A stretch of 64,000 nt of DNA. Origin: Thermohalobaculum sp050331335. GTDB lineage: Bacteria > Pseudomonadota > Alphaproteobacteria > Rhodobacterales > Rhodobacteraceae. The position numbers were made by a program, and so were the translations under genes. Each line of letters begins with the position of its first letter. Position 1 is the first letter of the stretch. The notes below the pieces were generated by a model. The model made no database searches, was not told where the DNA came from, and saw nothing but the letters and a program-made list of their open reading frames with translations. Shown here piece by piece: positions 35,221-43,883 of the stretch. The stretch is taken from contig JBHJGY010000024.1 of assembly GCA_050331335.1 (NCBI GenBank), forward strand, positions 13,674 through 77,673, in the 5' to 3' direction.

Positions 35221-36927
35221 ATGACAGACACGAATGAAGGCAATGCGGCCGTGCGGCCCGCGCGCAGCATTTGGCGCCGGCGCCGCACTGCACAAGGCGC
35301 GCAACTGCTCGTCTGGCCCGCCTGGTTTCTCGCCGCGCTGATCGCCGGTCCCGCGTTCAGCGTCGTGATCACTGCGCTGCTCGGCGATTTGGCAACCTGG
35401 GGCCAACTCGCCGAGACCGTTCTGCCCCGCTACACCGTAACCACGATCTGGCTTGTCTTGATCGTCGGCACCGGCACCGCCCTGGTTGGAACCGGGGCGG
35501 CGTGGCTGGTGACGGCCTGTCGCTTCCCCGGGCGCGGGTTCTTCGAGGTCGCGTTGGCGCTGCCGCTTGCCTTCCCGGCCTATGTTCTGGCCTATGCCTA
35601 CACAGATCTGCTCGACCATCCGGGGCTCGTGCAGAGCACGCTGCGCGATCTGACAGGCTGGGGCCCTCGGGACTACTGGTTTCCCGAGATCCGGTCGATG
35701 CCTGGCGCCGCCGCGATGCTGATCCTGGTGCTTTATCCTTATGTCTATCTCTTGGCCCGGGCCGCGTTTCTTCAGGGATGCCCGACCGCCACCAATGTGG
35801 CGCGCACCCTGGGTCACGGGCCTTGGACCGCGTTTTTCCGGGTCAGCCTGCCGATGGCGCGCCCGGCAATCGTGGCCGGCGTCGCGCTTGTCTCGATGGA
35901 GACCATCGCCGATTTCGGGACGGTTGCGCATTTCGGGGTGCAGACTTTCGCCACCGGCATCTACCGCGCTTGGTTTTCGATGGGCGACCGGGCGGCGGCG
36001 GCGCAGCTCTCCACCTGTCTGCTCTTGGCTGCGGTCACCTTGGCCAGTTTAGAGCGGGCGCAGCGCGGTGCCGCCCAGCGGCATCAGGCAAGCCGACGCT
36101 ATGAGCCGTTGCCGGTGGCGCGCCTCACCGGGTGGAGCGCGTTTGGGGCGACGCTGCTTTGCGGGGTGCCGGTGTTGCTTGGTGTGGTGGTGCCGGTGAT
36201 CGTTCTCGTCTCGATGGGGATCGAGAGCGGCCAAAGCCCGTTCGAGGGCCGGTATGTCGACTTTATCCAGGCGAGTCTGATGCTCGCGGGAAGTGCGGCC
36301 GGGATCACGGTTCTGGCGGCTTTGTTGATCGGCTATGCGGAGCGCCTCGCGCCGGGGAGGTTGAGCCGCGCGGCGGCGACGCTCGCGGGCATTGGTTATG
36401 CGATCCCGGGGGGGGTGATCGCGGTCGGGCTTATCGTGCCGCTTGCCGCGGTCGACAACGGGATCGATGCGTGGATGCGGGAGAATTTCGGCGTCTCGAC
36501 GGGGCTGTTGTTGACCGGAAGCGTCGCGGCGCTGCTGCTCGGCTATTCGGTGCGGTTCATGGCGGTGGCGCTCAATGCGGTGGAGGCCGGGCTCTCGACC
36601 ATTCGCCCAGCGATGGATCAGGCGGCGCGCACATTGGGCCACGGGCCTGCGGCAACCCTCGCTCGCGTCCATGCGCCGCTCCTGCGCGGCTCTTTGCTGA
36701 CCGCAGCGCTGATCGTTTTCGTCGATGTGATGAAAGAACTCCCCGCGACGCTCATCATGCGTCCGTTCAACTTGGACACGCTCGCGGTCCAGGCCTATCG
36801 GTTGGCAGAAGATGAGCGGCTGGCGCAAGCGGCGGTCCCGAGTTTGGTGATCGTGGTGTTCGGGCTGATGCCGGTGCTGCTCTTGGCCCGTGAGATCCGT
36901 CGGTCCCGCCCCGGCCACGCCCGTTGA
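35221..36927 (+). CDS. Iron(III)-type ABC transporter permease (FbpB/AfuB-like), orphan
   Basis: The protein has 568 residues with about 12 membrane helices arranged as two homologous halves. Each half has an EAA-type loop (ARTLGHGPWTAFFRVSLPMARP and ARTLGHGPAATLARVHAPLL). This is the double-length permease of iron-sulfate or iron-siderophore uptake. No ATPase or binding protein lies beside it, so partners must be elsewhere. The ATG at 35221 gives a short cytoplasmic N-tail; an upstream frame to 35137 is unlikely. Confidence 0.9.
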   Translation: MTDTNEGNAAVRPARSIWRRRRTAQGAQLLVWPAWFLAALIAGPAFSVVITALLGDLATWGQLAETVLPRYTVTTIWLVLIVGTGTALVGTGAAWLVTACRFPGRGFFEVALALPLAFPAYVLAYAYTDLLDHPGLVQSTLRDLTGWGPRDYWFPEIRSMPGAAAMLILVLYPYVYLLARAAFLQGCPTATNVARTLGHGPWTAFFRVSLPMARPAIVAGVALVSMETIADFGTVAHFGVQTFATGIYRAWFSMGDRAAAAQLSTCLLLAAVTLASLERAQRGAAQRHQASRRYEPLPVARLTGWSAFGATLLCGVPVLLGVVVPVIVLVSMGIESGQSPFEGRYVDFIQASLMLAGSAAGITVLAALLIGYAERLAPGRLSRAAATLAGIGYAIPGGVIAVGLIVPLAAVDNGIDAWMRENFGVSTGLLLTGSVAALLLGYSVRFMAVALNAVEAGLSTIRPAMDQAARTLGHGPAATLARVHAPLLRGSLLTAALIVFVDVMKELPATLIMRPFNLDTLAVQAYRLAEDERLAQAAVPSLVIVVFGLMPVLLLAREIRRSRPGHAR

Positions 36928-37036
36928 TCCTCGGCCTGCCGTTTGCAGCGCGCTGCCCGCCCAATCTTGAAAACCTGCTGGCAGATAGGCCGCAGGGGTT
37001 GAGAAGCTCCGCCGTGATGCGCATATCCCCGTGGAA

Positions 37037-37052
37037 CCTATCTATGGATAGG
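37037..37052. promoter_or_regulatory. Palindrome CCTATC-N4-GATAGG, possible TetR-type operator
   Basis: A perfect 6-bp inverted repeat with TATG spacer lies upstream of the decayed SDR gene. Its half-sites resemble those of TetR-family operators (CTATC-GATAG). A further GATAGG occurs about 70 bases upstream. No regulator gene remains nearby. Confidence 0.35.
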
Positions 37053-37222
37053 CAAAGCGATCAGGCGCGGTGTGTCGCCGTCAACCGAGGGCAACGCCAT
37101 GATTGTCAATGTCAGCTACGTCATCGCCGGGCCGACGGGTACCGGCCGCCCCAGCGCGGCGCGCCATATCGGGAGAGGCGGCACGTCGCTCCCCCGACCT
37201 GCTGAACGGATGACATGGCCGC

Positions 37223-37497
37223 GGCTCCGTCGTCACCATCAGTGCAAACCGGGCCAAGCAGGCGATCGAGGTCACGCCATCCTCCGCCAAGTCGGTCGCC
37301 AAGGTCGGTCTCCACGCGCTGACCCGGCATCGGGCGATGGGTATCGGCGGCCAGACTGTTGGCGCCGATGCGGTGTCCCCGGCCGCGATCACGACCGCGA
37401 CTTAACTTCATCGCACCGGAAATGATCGAGCAGACTGTCTGTGCCCATGGGCGCTGTCACCCACGTCGATGGCGGGGCGATGGCCTGTGAGGTTTGA
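37223..37497 (+). pseudogene. Decayed short-chain dehydrogenase/reductase
   Basis: An open stretch from 37223 to a TAA at 37403 reads GSVVTISANRAKQAIEVTPS, then SVAKVGLHALTRHRAMG and DAVSPAAITTAT. These correspond to SDR catalytic-region and helix segments (the GS-x-V-x-I-S block, the K-containing block, and the VSPGAI-T block). The active Tyr-x-x-x-Lys is missing or mutated. In another frame, 37447-37497 reads MGAVTHVDGGAMA, the VDGG end of SDRs. The frame change and stop show the gene is broken. The intact N-terminus is not recognisable; the remnant is the C-terminal two thirds. Confidence 0.7.
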
Positions 37498-37532
37498 TAG
37501 CTTGCCCGCACCCGCAAGAACAGGAGCCAGCC

Positions 37533-38198
37533 ATGAAGCTGAACGCCGATTTCTCCAAGCGCGCCGTCGTCAAAGCGGCCGAGACGGATTGGATTGCGTC
37601 GCCGATGCCAGGGGTTTCCCGCAAGATGTTGGACCGCATCGGCGACGAGGTCGCTCGCGCCACCACCATTGTCCGGTATGCCCCGGGCAGCCATTTTTCT
37701 GCGCATACGCATGACGGTGGCGAGGAGTTCATCGTACTCGACGGCGTATTCCAGGACGAGAGTGGCGATTTCCCTGCAGGAAGCTATGTCCGCAACCCAC
37801 CGACTTCGTCGCACACGCCAGGTTCCGAGTTTGGCGCGACAATCCTCGTCAAGCTCCATCAGTTCGCCCCGGACGACCGCACCCATATCCGTATCGCGAC
37901 CCAGAAGAACAGCTTCGTCGCTGCTGAGGGGCGCCCTGGCGTTTCGGTGATGCCGCTCTTCGAGGACGCCCGAGAAGCGGTTCGGCTTGAACGCTGGGCC
38001 CCCGAGGCCGAACTTCGGGTCGACGCGGTGGGCGGTCTTGAGCTCTTCGTCCTCGATGGCGGCGTCACGGAGGGCTCGGACAGCCTCGGAGCCTGGGATT
38101 GGCTTCGGCTCCCCGATGGCGCGACGCTCCAGGCGGTTTCCGGGCCTCAAGGCGCGCGGGTCTGGATCAAGACGGGCCATTTGCGCGGGCTTGCGTGA
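37533..38198 (+). CDS. ChrR-like cupin domain protein
   Basis: The protein has 221 residues. Two cupin-like halves are visible: HFSAHTHDGGEEFIVLDGVFQDE with metal-type His/Glu ligands, and a second degenerate half with LELFVLDGGVTEG. This is the cupin domain of ChrR/anti-ECF-sigma-type proteins, but the zinc-binding N-terminal domain of ChrR is absent. So it is an enzyme-like or sensing cupin. CAGGAGCC precedes the ATG. It follows the broken SDR gene, with which it probably once formed an operon. Confidence 0.85.
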   Translation: MKLNADFSKRAVVKAAETDWIASPMPGVSRKMLDRIGDEVARATTIVRYAPGSHFSAHTHDGGEEFIVLDGVFQDESGDFPAGSYVRNPPTSSHTPGSEFGATILVKLHQFAPDDRTHIRIATQKNSFVAAEGRPGVSVMPLFEDAREAVRLERWAPEAELRVDAVGGLELFVLDGGVTEGSDSLGAWDWLRLPDGATLQAVSGPQGARVWIKTGHLRGLA

Positions 38199-38256
38199 GC
38201 CGCCGCGGTGCAATCGCAGGAGGCGCCAGGGTCGTTGGCGCGCGATCTCGGTGGTC

Positions 38257-38670
38257 TCAAAGAACGGCAACCAGCGCGAAGACGGCGATAAACGGCGCGA
38301 AGACGGCGAGCGTTGTCCAGAAGACCATCATGGCCAAAGACCGCTCGCCGGCACCGACGCGGGGAAATCGCACCCGGTCGCTGCCGAAGCGGTTCGGATC
38401 GCGGGCGCGCTTGATCTCGGCGCGGATCAACACCCGTCCGCGCGCGAGATTCTCCTCAACGGCGCGCTCGGCGGCGAATTGCGCCTCCCGTTGGGCAACC
38501 TCCCCCGGGACGAGAGAGCGCGCGTCTCCGCGGTGGCGCCGCGCGGCCTGTTGCGCCTCCAACAGCGAGCCGAGCACCGGCTCGAGTTCAGCCTGGTCGG
38601 GCACCGGGCGGGCCCAATCCGGCAGCCCGCCGGGACGATATGTGACCCTGGGCACGCGGAGATGTGTCAT
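38257..38670 (-). CDS. Hypothetical protein with C-terminal membrane helix
   Basis: The protein has 137 residues. I chose the ATG at 38670 because GGAGAG lies 6 bases upstream; ATG 38682 is in frame too. The first 110 residues are charged and helical (AQREAQFAAERAVEENLARGR), and the C-terminus is a single hydrophobic helix (SLAMMVFWTTLAVFAPFIAVF). It looks like a tail-anchored protein, but the family is unknown. Confidence 0.6.
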   Translation of the reverse strand: MTHLRVPRVTYRPGGLPDWARPVPDQAELEPVLGSLLEAQQAARRHRGDARSLVPGEVAQREAQFAAERAVEENLARGRVLIRAEIKRARDPNRFGSDRVRFPRVGAGERSLAMMVFWTTLAVFAPFIAVFALVAVL

Positions 38671-39112
38671 ATCGCTCTCCATGTGGCACGGGTTCTGGAC
38701 CCGCCGGTTGGGCAAATTTTTGGGGGCCGTATGCGATCTGCCAACCCCTTTTATGACCCGACCAGCCGGAATTCTCTGCCGCGTCCACCCCGGTCAGCGC
38801 TCCCTGGGCGCGAGCGCGTCGCTTAAAGGGCGTGTGTCGGCCCCGTGTGCCGAAGGGGTGTAGCGCCAGCGGGGTCGGTGCCAGATCAGGCGGATGCCGC
38901 CGGTGATCTCCGTTCGGAAGCGACCGGCGATCCGTCGATACAGGGCTTCCCGCAGCGGTCGATCTCACCCTGGACGGAAAGGCACGGGGTGGAAAAGCAG
39001 CTTCGCAGAAAGTTCTCAAAGCGTCGGCCAGGGCACGCATGTGATGGCGGTTGCTCTTGGCGCACGCTTTTTGGGGGCGGCCCGAAGCGGGCCACCCGGT
39101 TGGACAAGGTTA
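38671..39112. other. 440-bp stretch without a convincing gene
   Basis: Frames on both strands here lack ribosome sites and family features. A GGCCCG-AAG-CGGGCC hairpin at 39079-39093 lies 20 bases downstream of the RTX gene stop on the minus strand and may help end that transcript, though no U-run follows. Confidence 0.4.
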
Positions 39113-40717
39113 TCAGGCGAGAAGCAGGTCCTCGACGCCCAGATCGCCGCTACCACGAAGCAGGATCGCAGCGTCGACTTCGGTGTCTCCTTCCAGATTG
39201 AGGACCACCGTGCGCCCCTCGATCGAGACCTGGCCCGTGGCGGTGAAGGCGGCATCCTCGACGAAGGCAAGTGTCCCGAAGGCGGTGAGGTCCAGAAGAT
39301 CCTCTCCATCGGCGTCGAAATCGGTGGCGCGGTCGCTGGTCTCGCTTGTTGCACCGGTATCGCCGGGGGCAAGGACGATGATATCCACATCGTCGTCATC
39401 TCCCAGGCTCATAAAATCTCGGCCAGTCCCGCCAGTTACGATATCCGCGCCCTCGCCGGCGAAGATCCGGTCGTCATCGGCACCGCCTCGAATCTCGTCG
39501 TCTCCGAGCCAGCCGCGCAGCAGATCGGCCCCCGCGCCCCCATCGAGGAGATCGTCGCCCTCGCCAGCGAAGACCGCGTCGGCACCGTCGAGCCCGGAGA
39601 AAGTCTCGTCGGCCTCAGACCCGACCATGCGGTCGGCGATGTCGGTGCCGAAGACGTGGGTCGCGCCGTAGAGAAAGGCGGTGAGCCAGGTGGCGACCTG
39701 GCCGACCGCTGCGTTGAGATCGCCGTCCTCGTTCTCGAAGCGCAGGGTCTCGGCGTCGATCTCGAAGCCGATGTGGTAAAGGCCGTCGGCAACATTGTTG
39801 AAGAGGTTGCGCCCGCCGAACTCGCCCAACGCGCCATCCGCCTGGATCAAATGATAGCCGGTCTCGACGCCGTTCTCGTCATTGCCGTGGAGTTGGACGA
39901 ACGTCTCCAGGCGCTCGGGCGCATCCGCGTCGCGGATCCAACCATTGATCGCGACCACATCGTCGGTCGAAATTTCCCCGTCGTCGCCGAGTCCGAGATC
40001 GTCGATCGCGTCAAGGATCAAGTGGTTTAGCCCGTCGGCTGCCTGCGCGCCGGCAATGATGTCGGCGGGCGAGGTGCGGCGCGCGAGCCCGCTATCGGTG
40101 AAGGCTGCGTCGGTGATCGCATCGAGCCCGGTGCCGGTGGTGGAGACATCGCCGAGGAAATAGGTCAGTGCGGTCGCCATGCTGGAGACCTGGATGTTCG
40201 GGTTGCCGTTCTGGTTGAGGAAGCGGCCGGTCTCCTCGTCGATCTCGAAGCCGATATGAAAGATCTGATCGCCGACGGTATCGACGGCATTCAGCCCGAA
40301 GAGCCGGATGCTGCCGCCATCGCCCTGGACCTGGTGATAGCCGACGGACCCGGTTGCGGTGTCGAAGCCGTGAAAGTCGAGAAAGTCGGCCAGGGTTTCG
40401 TCGTCGGCACGGATCGCTTCGTTGATCGCGCGGACATCGTCCTCTGAGATCAGCCCGTCATCGGCAAGCCCGAGATCGGCGACAATCTCGGTGATGATCG
40501 CGTTGATCCCATTCGCGGCCTCGGCGCCCGCCAAGATTGCTTCGTCGGTGACATTCTGGGCCAGGCCCGCGTCGTTCTCTACGATGGCGGTGAGCACATC
40601 CATCCGCGTGCCGGTGGTCGCGACGGTGCTCGGCAGGTCGAAATACGCAGGGAAGATTTCGGGAAGCGGGCCCGGCTCGACCGAATTGGGAATTGCGGGG
40701 GAGGTGATGAGCGGCAT
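39113..40717 (-). CDS. RTX-type secreted protein with duplicated N-terminal module
   Basis: The protein has 534 residues and is strongly acidic. Two copies of one module of about 140 residues (starting near residues 40 and 190) share AITEIV/LILDAI-like helices, an LGLADDGLISEDDVRAINE versus LGLGDDGEISTDDVVAING EF-hand-like loop, and GYHQVQGDGG/GYHLIQADGA with IFHIGFEID/LYHIGFEID. After that comes a hemolysin-type calcium repeat region (DETFSGLDGADAVFAGEGDD, LLDGGAGADLLRG). No N-terminal signal exists; the C-terminus (LRGSGDLGVEDLLLA) is the sort of end used in type I secretion. The start follows AAGGAGAACGATC. Confidence 0.9.
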   Translation of the reverse strand: MPLITSPAIPNSVEPGPLPEIFPAYFDLPSTVATTGTRMDVLTAIVENDAGLAQNVTDEAILAGAEAANGINAIITEIVADLGLADDGLISEDDVRAINEAIRADDETLADFLDFHGFDTATGSVGYHQVQGDGGSIRLFGLNAVDTVGDQIFHIGFEIDEETGRFLNQNGNPNIQVSSMATALTYFLGDVSTTGTGLDAITDAAFTDSGLARRTSPADIIAGAQAADGLNHLILDAIDDLGLGDDGEISTDDVVAINGWIRDADAPERLETFVQLHGNDENGVETGYHLIQADGALGEFGGRNLFNNVADGLYHIGFEIDAETLRFENEDGDLNAAVGQVATWLTAFLYGATHVFGTDIADRMVGSEADETFSGLDGADAVFAGEGDDLLDGGAGADLLRGWLGDDEIRGGADDDRIFAGEGADIVTGGTGRDFMSLGDDDDVDIIVLAPGDTGATSETSDRATDFDADGEDLLDLTAFGTLAFVEDAAFTATGQVSIEGRTVVLNLEGDTEVDAAILLRGSGDLGVEDLLLA

Positions 40718-40911
40718 GATCGTTCTCCTTCGCTGGCGCGGTAGGTCGCGCCCTGGCGGTTGTGGAGCGGGGGCTCCGGGTCGGATGCCTGGGTATCCTA
40801 CCCATTTCACCTCGGCCCAAACACGATGAATGGGCTACATGTCCATTTCAAAGTGTAACAGCTGTGTATCGCCCCAAGTGTAAAGGACTGATGAAACATC
40901 ATAGCAGCTAG

Positions 40912-40939
40912 TGCCACGCCCCGTCGGTGGGGCGTGGTG
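40912..40939 (-). terminator. Hairpin between the redoxin and RTX genes
   Basis: CCACGCCCC-GTCGGT-GGGGCGTGG is a perfect 9-bp stem about 60 bases downstream of the redoxin stop on the minus strand. There is no clear U-run. The stem strength suggests a terminator or transcript-end structure. Confidence 0.45.
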
Positions 40940-40996
40940 CGTACGGCTTGGCGGGCGCGTGCGTGCGCGGGGTTGGTGCGCGGCGGTCGGTCGGGA

Positions 40997-41614
40997 TCAG
41001 CTGGCGTAGCGGACCGCACAGCCATAGGGGCGCGCACTCTGAACGGCTGGCGAGGTGCCGGCCGCGATCGCTTCGAGGGCGGCGCGGACATAGTTGGTGG
41101 CGGTCGGGATGTCGGCCGGATTTGCCGTCGGCTTGTCGTCGATACCACCCATGAAAACGATCTGGCCGGCGGCGTCGATGACAAACATCTGCGGTGTGGT
41201 CACGGCCCGATACATCTTGCCGATGGTTCCCTCTGGATCGAGAACGACATGGCTCGGGGTGGCGTTGCGCGCAATTGTCAGCTCGTCGGCCCGGGCGGCG
41301 GATACATGGCCTTGTTTGCCAGGTGCAGAGGAGATGATGGAAATCCAGACCGCGCCTCCGGCGGTCGCGTCGCGTTGGATCGCCTGCATGTTGCCCGACC
41401 CATAGTGTTTAATGACGAAGGGGCAGTCGTGGTTGGTCCATTCGAGGATCACGGTGCGCCCCTTGAGCCCCTCGAGATCGACCGTCTGGCCCGCCGTGTC
41501 GGTCGCGGTGAAGAGCGGCGCGGGCGCGTTGGGCTCAGGAGCAGCGGCGGCGGGCAGGGCGAGGCCGAGGGCCGCGGCAGCGACAAGCAGAGCACGGCGG
41601 GTGAGCGTGGTCAT
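40997..41614 (-). CDS. Exported AhpC/TSA-type thioredoxin-like protein
   Basis: The protein has 205 residues with a signal (ALLVAAAALGLALPAAAA). The redoxin core has LEWTNHDCPFVIKHY, with a single active cysteine (Cys64) where thioredoxins have CxxC, and TPQMFVIDAAGQIVFMG. The C-terminus ends YGCAVRYAS with a second cysteine. It is likely a periplasmic thiol peroxidase-like or TlpA-like protein. It starts 3 bases after the DsbD-like gene stop, so both are one operon and DsbD could reduce it. Confidence 0.9.
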   Translation of the reverse strand: MTTLTRRALLVAAAALGLALPAAAAPEPNAPAPLFTATDTAGQTVDLEGLKGRTVILEWTNHDCPFVIKHYGSGNMQAIQRDATAGGAVWISIISSAPGKQGHVSAARADELTIARNATPSHVVLDPEGTIGKMYRAVTTPQMFVIDAAGQIVFMGGIDDKPTANPADIPTATNYVRAALEAIAAGTSPAVQSARPYGCAVRYAS

Positions 41615-41617
41615 CGG

Positions 41618-43834
41618 TCAATCCTTTCGTGTTGAGGTGGCGGCGGCAGTCGAGAACGCGGGCCTGGCAGCTGCGGCAAGCGCATCCGCCACGATCCCCG
41701 GCGTCAGGATCTGCGGCAAGACGGCTGGCTCGCCGGCATCGGCAGGATACACCAGGTAAAGCGGCACCCCGGCTCGGCCATGCGCTTCGAGCACCTTCAA
41801 GATCGCGTCGTCGCGCCGGGTCCAGTCGCCCACCATATAGGCTGCATCCGTCGCTGCGAGTGCGCTGCGGAAGCTGTCGCCGGCAAGCACCAGGCGCTCG
41901 TTAACCTTGCAGCTGATGCACCAATCCGCGGTGAAGTTGACGAAGATCGGCCGTCCCTCGCGCCGCAACTCGGCGAGGCGCTCATCCGAGAAGGCTATGG
42001 CGCCGGTCTGTGCCATCTTTCGGGCGGTTTCGGTCTCCGCGCCTGAGCTGGGGGCACCTCCCGTCGCGGGCAGCATCGCGGCGCCGGCACCGATCACGGC
42101 GAGCAAGGCGGTTGTACCGGCGACCAGACGCCCGGTCGGCGAGGCTGGCCGGCCGCTGCCCAGTGCCCAAGCCGCGAGGGCCAACAGGACCAGACCGACC
42201 AGCAAGCCGAAAAGCGCATCCACACCCGCAAGCCCGCCGAAAACCCAAGCAAGCCACGCGGCGGTCAGATACATCGGGAAGGCCAGCGCTTGGCGCAATC
42301 GCTCCATCCAGACACCGGGCTTCGGCATGGCACGGGCAAGTGCCGGGACCATGGAAAGCGCCATCAGCGGCAGCGCGAAACCGGTGGCCAAGGCGGCGAA
42401 GATGGCGAGCGTTACGCCGGCGCTCTGGGTCAGCGCGAAACCCATCGCTGCGCCCATGAAGGGCGCGGTGCAGGGTGAGGCCACGAGGACCGCCAACACG
42501 CCGGTGAAAAAGCTCCCGGCCCTGCCGCCGCGATCGGCGAGCGATGCGCCGAGGCCGGCAAGTCGGCCGGTCACCTCGAAAACGCCGGAGAGGTTCAGAC
42601 CCACCGCGAACATCAGATAGGCCAGCGCGCCAACGACGAGCGGCTCTTGCAGCTGAAACCCCCAGCCCACCGATGCGCCGGCGCCCTTGAGGGCGACCAG
42701 CACGCCGCCCACGGCGAGGAAGCACGTCAAGACCCCCGCGCCATAGGCGAGCCCATCGGCCGCCTGTGAGCCTTGGCCGGCGCGTGCGACGGACAGGGCC
42801 TTCAGCGCCAGCACCGGAAAAACGCAGGGCATGAGGTTGAGCAGAACGCCCCCCAGGAAGGCGAGCCCGGCGGCAAGAACGACCGCTCCGGGTCCGCCTG
42901 CCATCAGACCGCCGCCTGGCGCGTCGCCGACCGCCGCAGGCAGGACTTTTGCGGCGGCGATCTCGCCGGGCACCGCGGTAACGGCCAGCGCGATTTCCAC
43001 GCCGTCGCCCGTGCTCGTATCGGTTGCCCGCAGCACGCCGTCGAGGGCGCCGCCGGCATAGGGGCCGCCGATCGGAAGTTCTAAGATCACTCCCTTATCG
43101 GTCCGCTCGAGCTTTTGCTCGGCCGCGTGGTCCACCACCCCCCACTCGGCGGGAAAAAAGTAAATGTCGCGCATTGCGGGATCGGCGAATTCAGGCGCGA
43201 GAACGGCGAGCCGGTGGGCCTCGGCGCCGTCTTTGGCGGCCTCGATCACCACCGGCAGCTCCGGCGCCGGGCGCGCTTGCGCGCGAAGCCCCCGGGCGAT
43301 GATCTCCGCTTCGGCCGGCGCGATCTCGGCAGCCGCGGCTGTGGGGATCGTGAGCGTGTAGGTCTGCGCTTCGGGCACGCAGATGGCCTCGCAAATCAGC
43401 CAATCCGCCGCGGCGATGAGCTCGATCGGCTCACCGGCGGGCCAGTCATCGGGCACCGTGATCTCGCTGACCAACACGGCCTCTTTCGCGTAGCCGTAAT
43501 TCATCAACGGCGGGATCGGCATCCGCTTCGGCGCAGGCCATTGGATCTCGCCGGCTGTGACGCCCTGGGGCAGGGTCCACTCGATGGTGGGAGCCAGGCC
43601 GCTATCGCCGGGGTTGATCCAGTACGTGTGCCAGTCGCCGACGAGCTTTTGGTGCAGGGCGAGTTTGACGACCGATCCGGGCGCGGCGACGGCGTGATCG
43701 GACACAAGCGTGACCTCGGCGCGCTCGGTCGCCGACACCTCGGCTGCGGTCAAGGCACCGGCCGGCCCCATGCCCGTGATGCACAGCGCGAGCGCGCCGG
43801 CCAACATCTTCGCCCATCGTCCAATGACAACCAC
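41618..43834 (-). CDS. DsbD-family thiol:disulfide interchange protein (ScsB-like)
   Basis: The protein has 738 residues. After a signal peptide comes a periplasmic beta domain with WLICEAICVPE, supplying a cysteine pair. The membrane domain of about 8 helices has NLMPCVFPVLALK and ASPCTAPFMGAAMG, the cysteine pair that passes electrons. The C-terminal thioredoxin domain has ADWCISCKVNE. It carries reducing power from cytoplasmic thioredoxin to periplasmic partners. The GTG at 43834 was used; an ATG nine codons later is possible. The redoxin gene follows after 3 bases. Confidence 0.92.
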   Translation of the reverse strand: MVVIGRWAKMLAGALALCITGMGPAGALTAAEVSATERAEVTLVSDHAVAAPGSVVKLALHQKLVGDWHTYWINPGDSGLAPTIEWTLPQGVTAGEIQWPAPKRMPIPPLMNYGYAKEAVLVSEITVPDDWPAGEPIELIAAADWLICEAICVPEAQTYTLTIPTAAAAEIAPAEAEIIARGLRAQARPAPELPVVIEAAKDGAEAHRLAVLAPEFADPAMRDIYFFPAEWGVVDHAAEQKLERTDKGVILELPIGGPYAGGALDGVLRATDTSTGDGVEIALAVTAVPGEIAAAKVLPAAVGDAPGGGLMAGGPGAVVLAAGLAFLGGVLLNLMPCVFPVLALKALSVARAGQGSQAADGLAYGAGVLTCFLAVGGVLVALKGAGASVGWGFQLQEPLVVGALAYLMFAVGLNLSGVFEVTGRLAGLGASLADRGGRAGSFFTGVLAVLVASPCTAPFMGAAMGFALTQSAGVTLAIFAALATGFALPLMALSMVPALARAMPKPGVWMERLRQALAFPMYLTAAWLAWVFGGLAGVDALFGLLVGLVLLALAAWALGSGRPASPTGRLVAGTTALLAVIGAGAAMLPATGGAPSSGAETETARKMAQTGAIAFSDERLAELRREGRPIFVNFTADWCISCKVNERLVLAGDSFRSALAATDAAYMVGDWTRRDDAILKVLEAHGRAGVPLYLVYPADAGEPAVLPQILTPGIVADALAAAARPAFSTAAATSTRKD

Positions 43835-43883
43835 TGCCCCGACCCCTCTGACCGCCCGTCGATCCTGACGCGGCTACCCCTCG

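Noticed and set aside
40851..40884. Direct repeats AAGTGTAA in front of the RTX gene
   Set aside because: Only two 8-base copies 25 bases apart; too little to call an operator.
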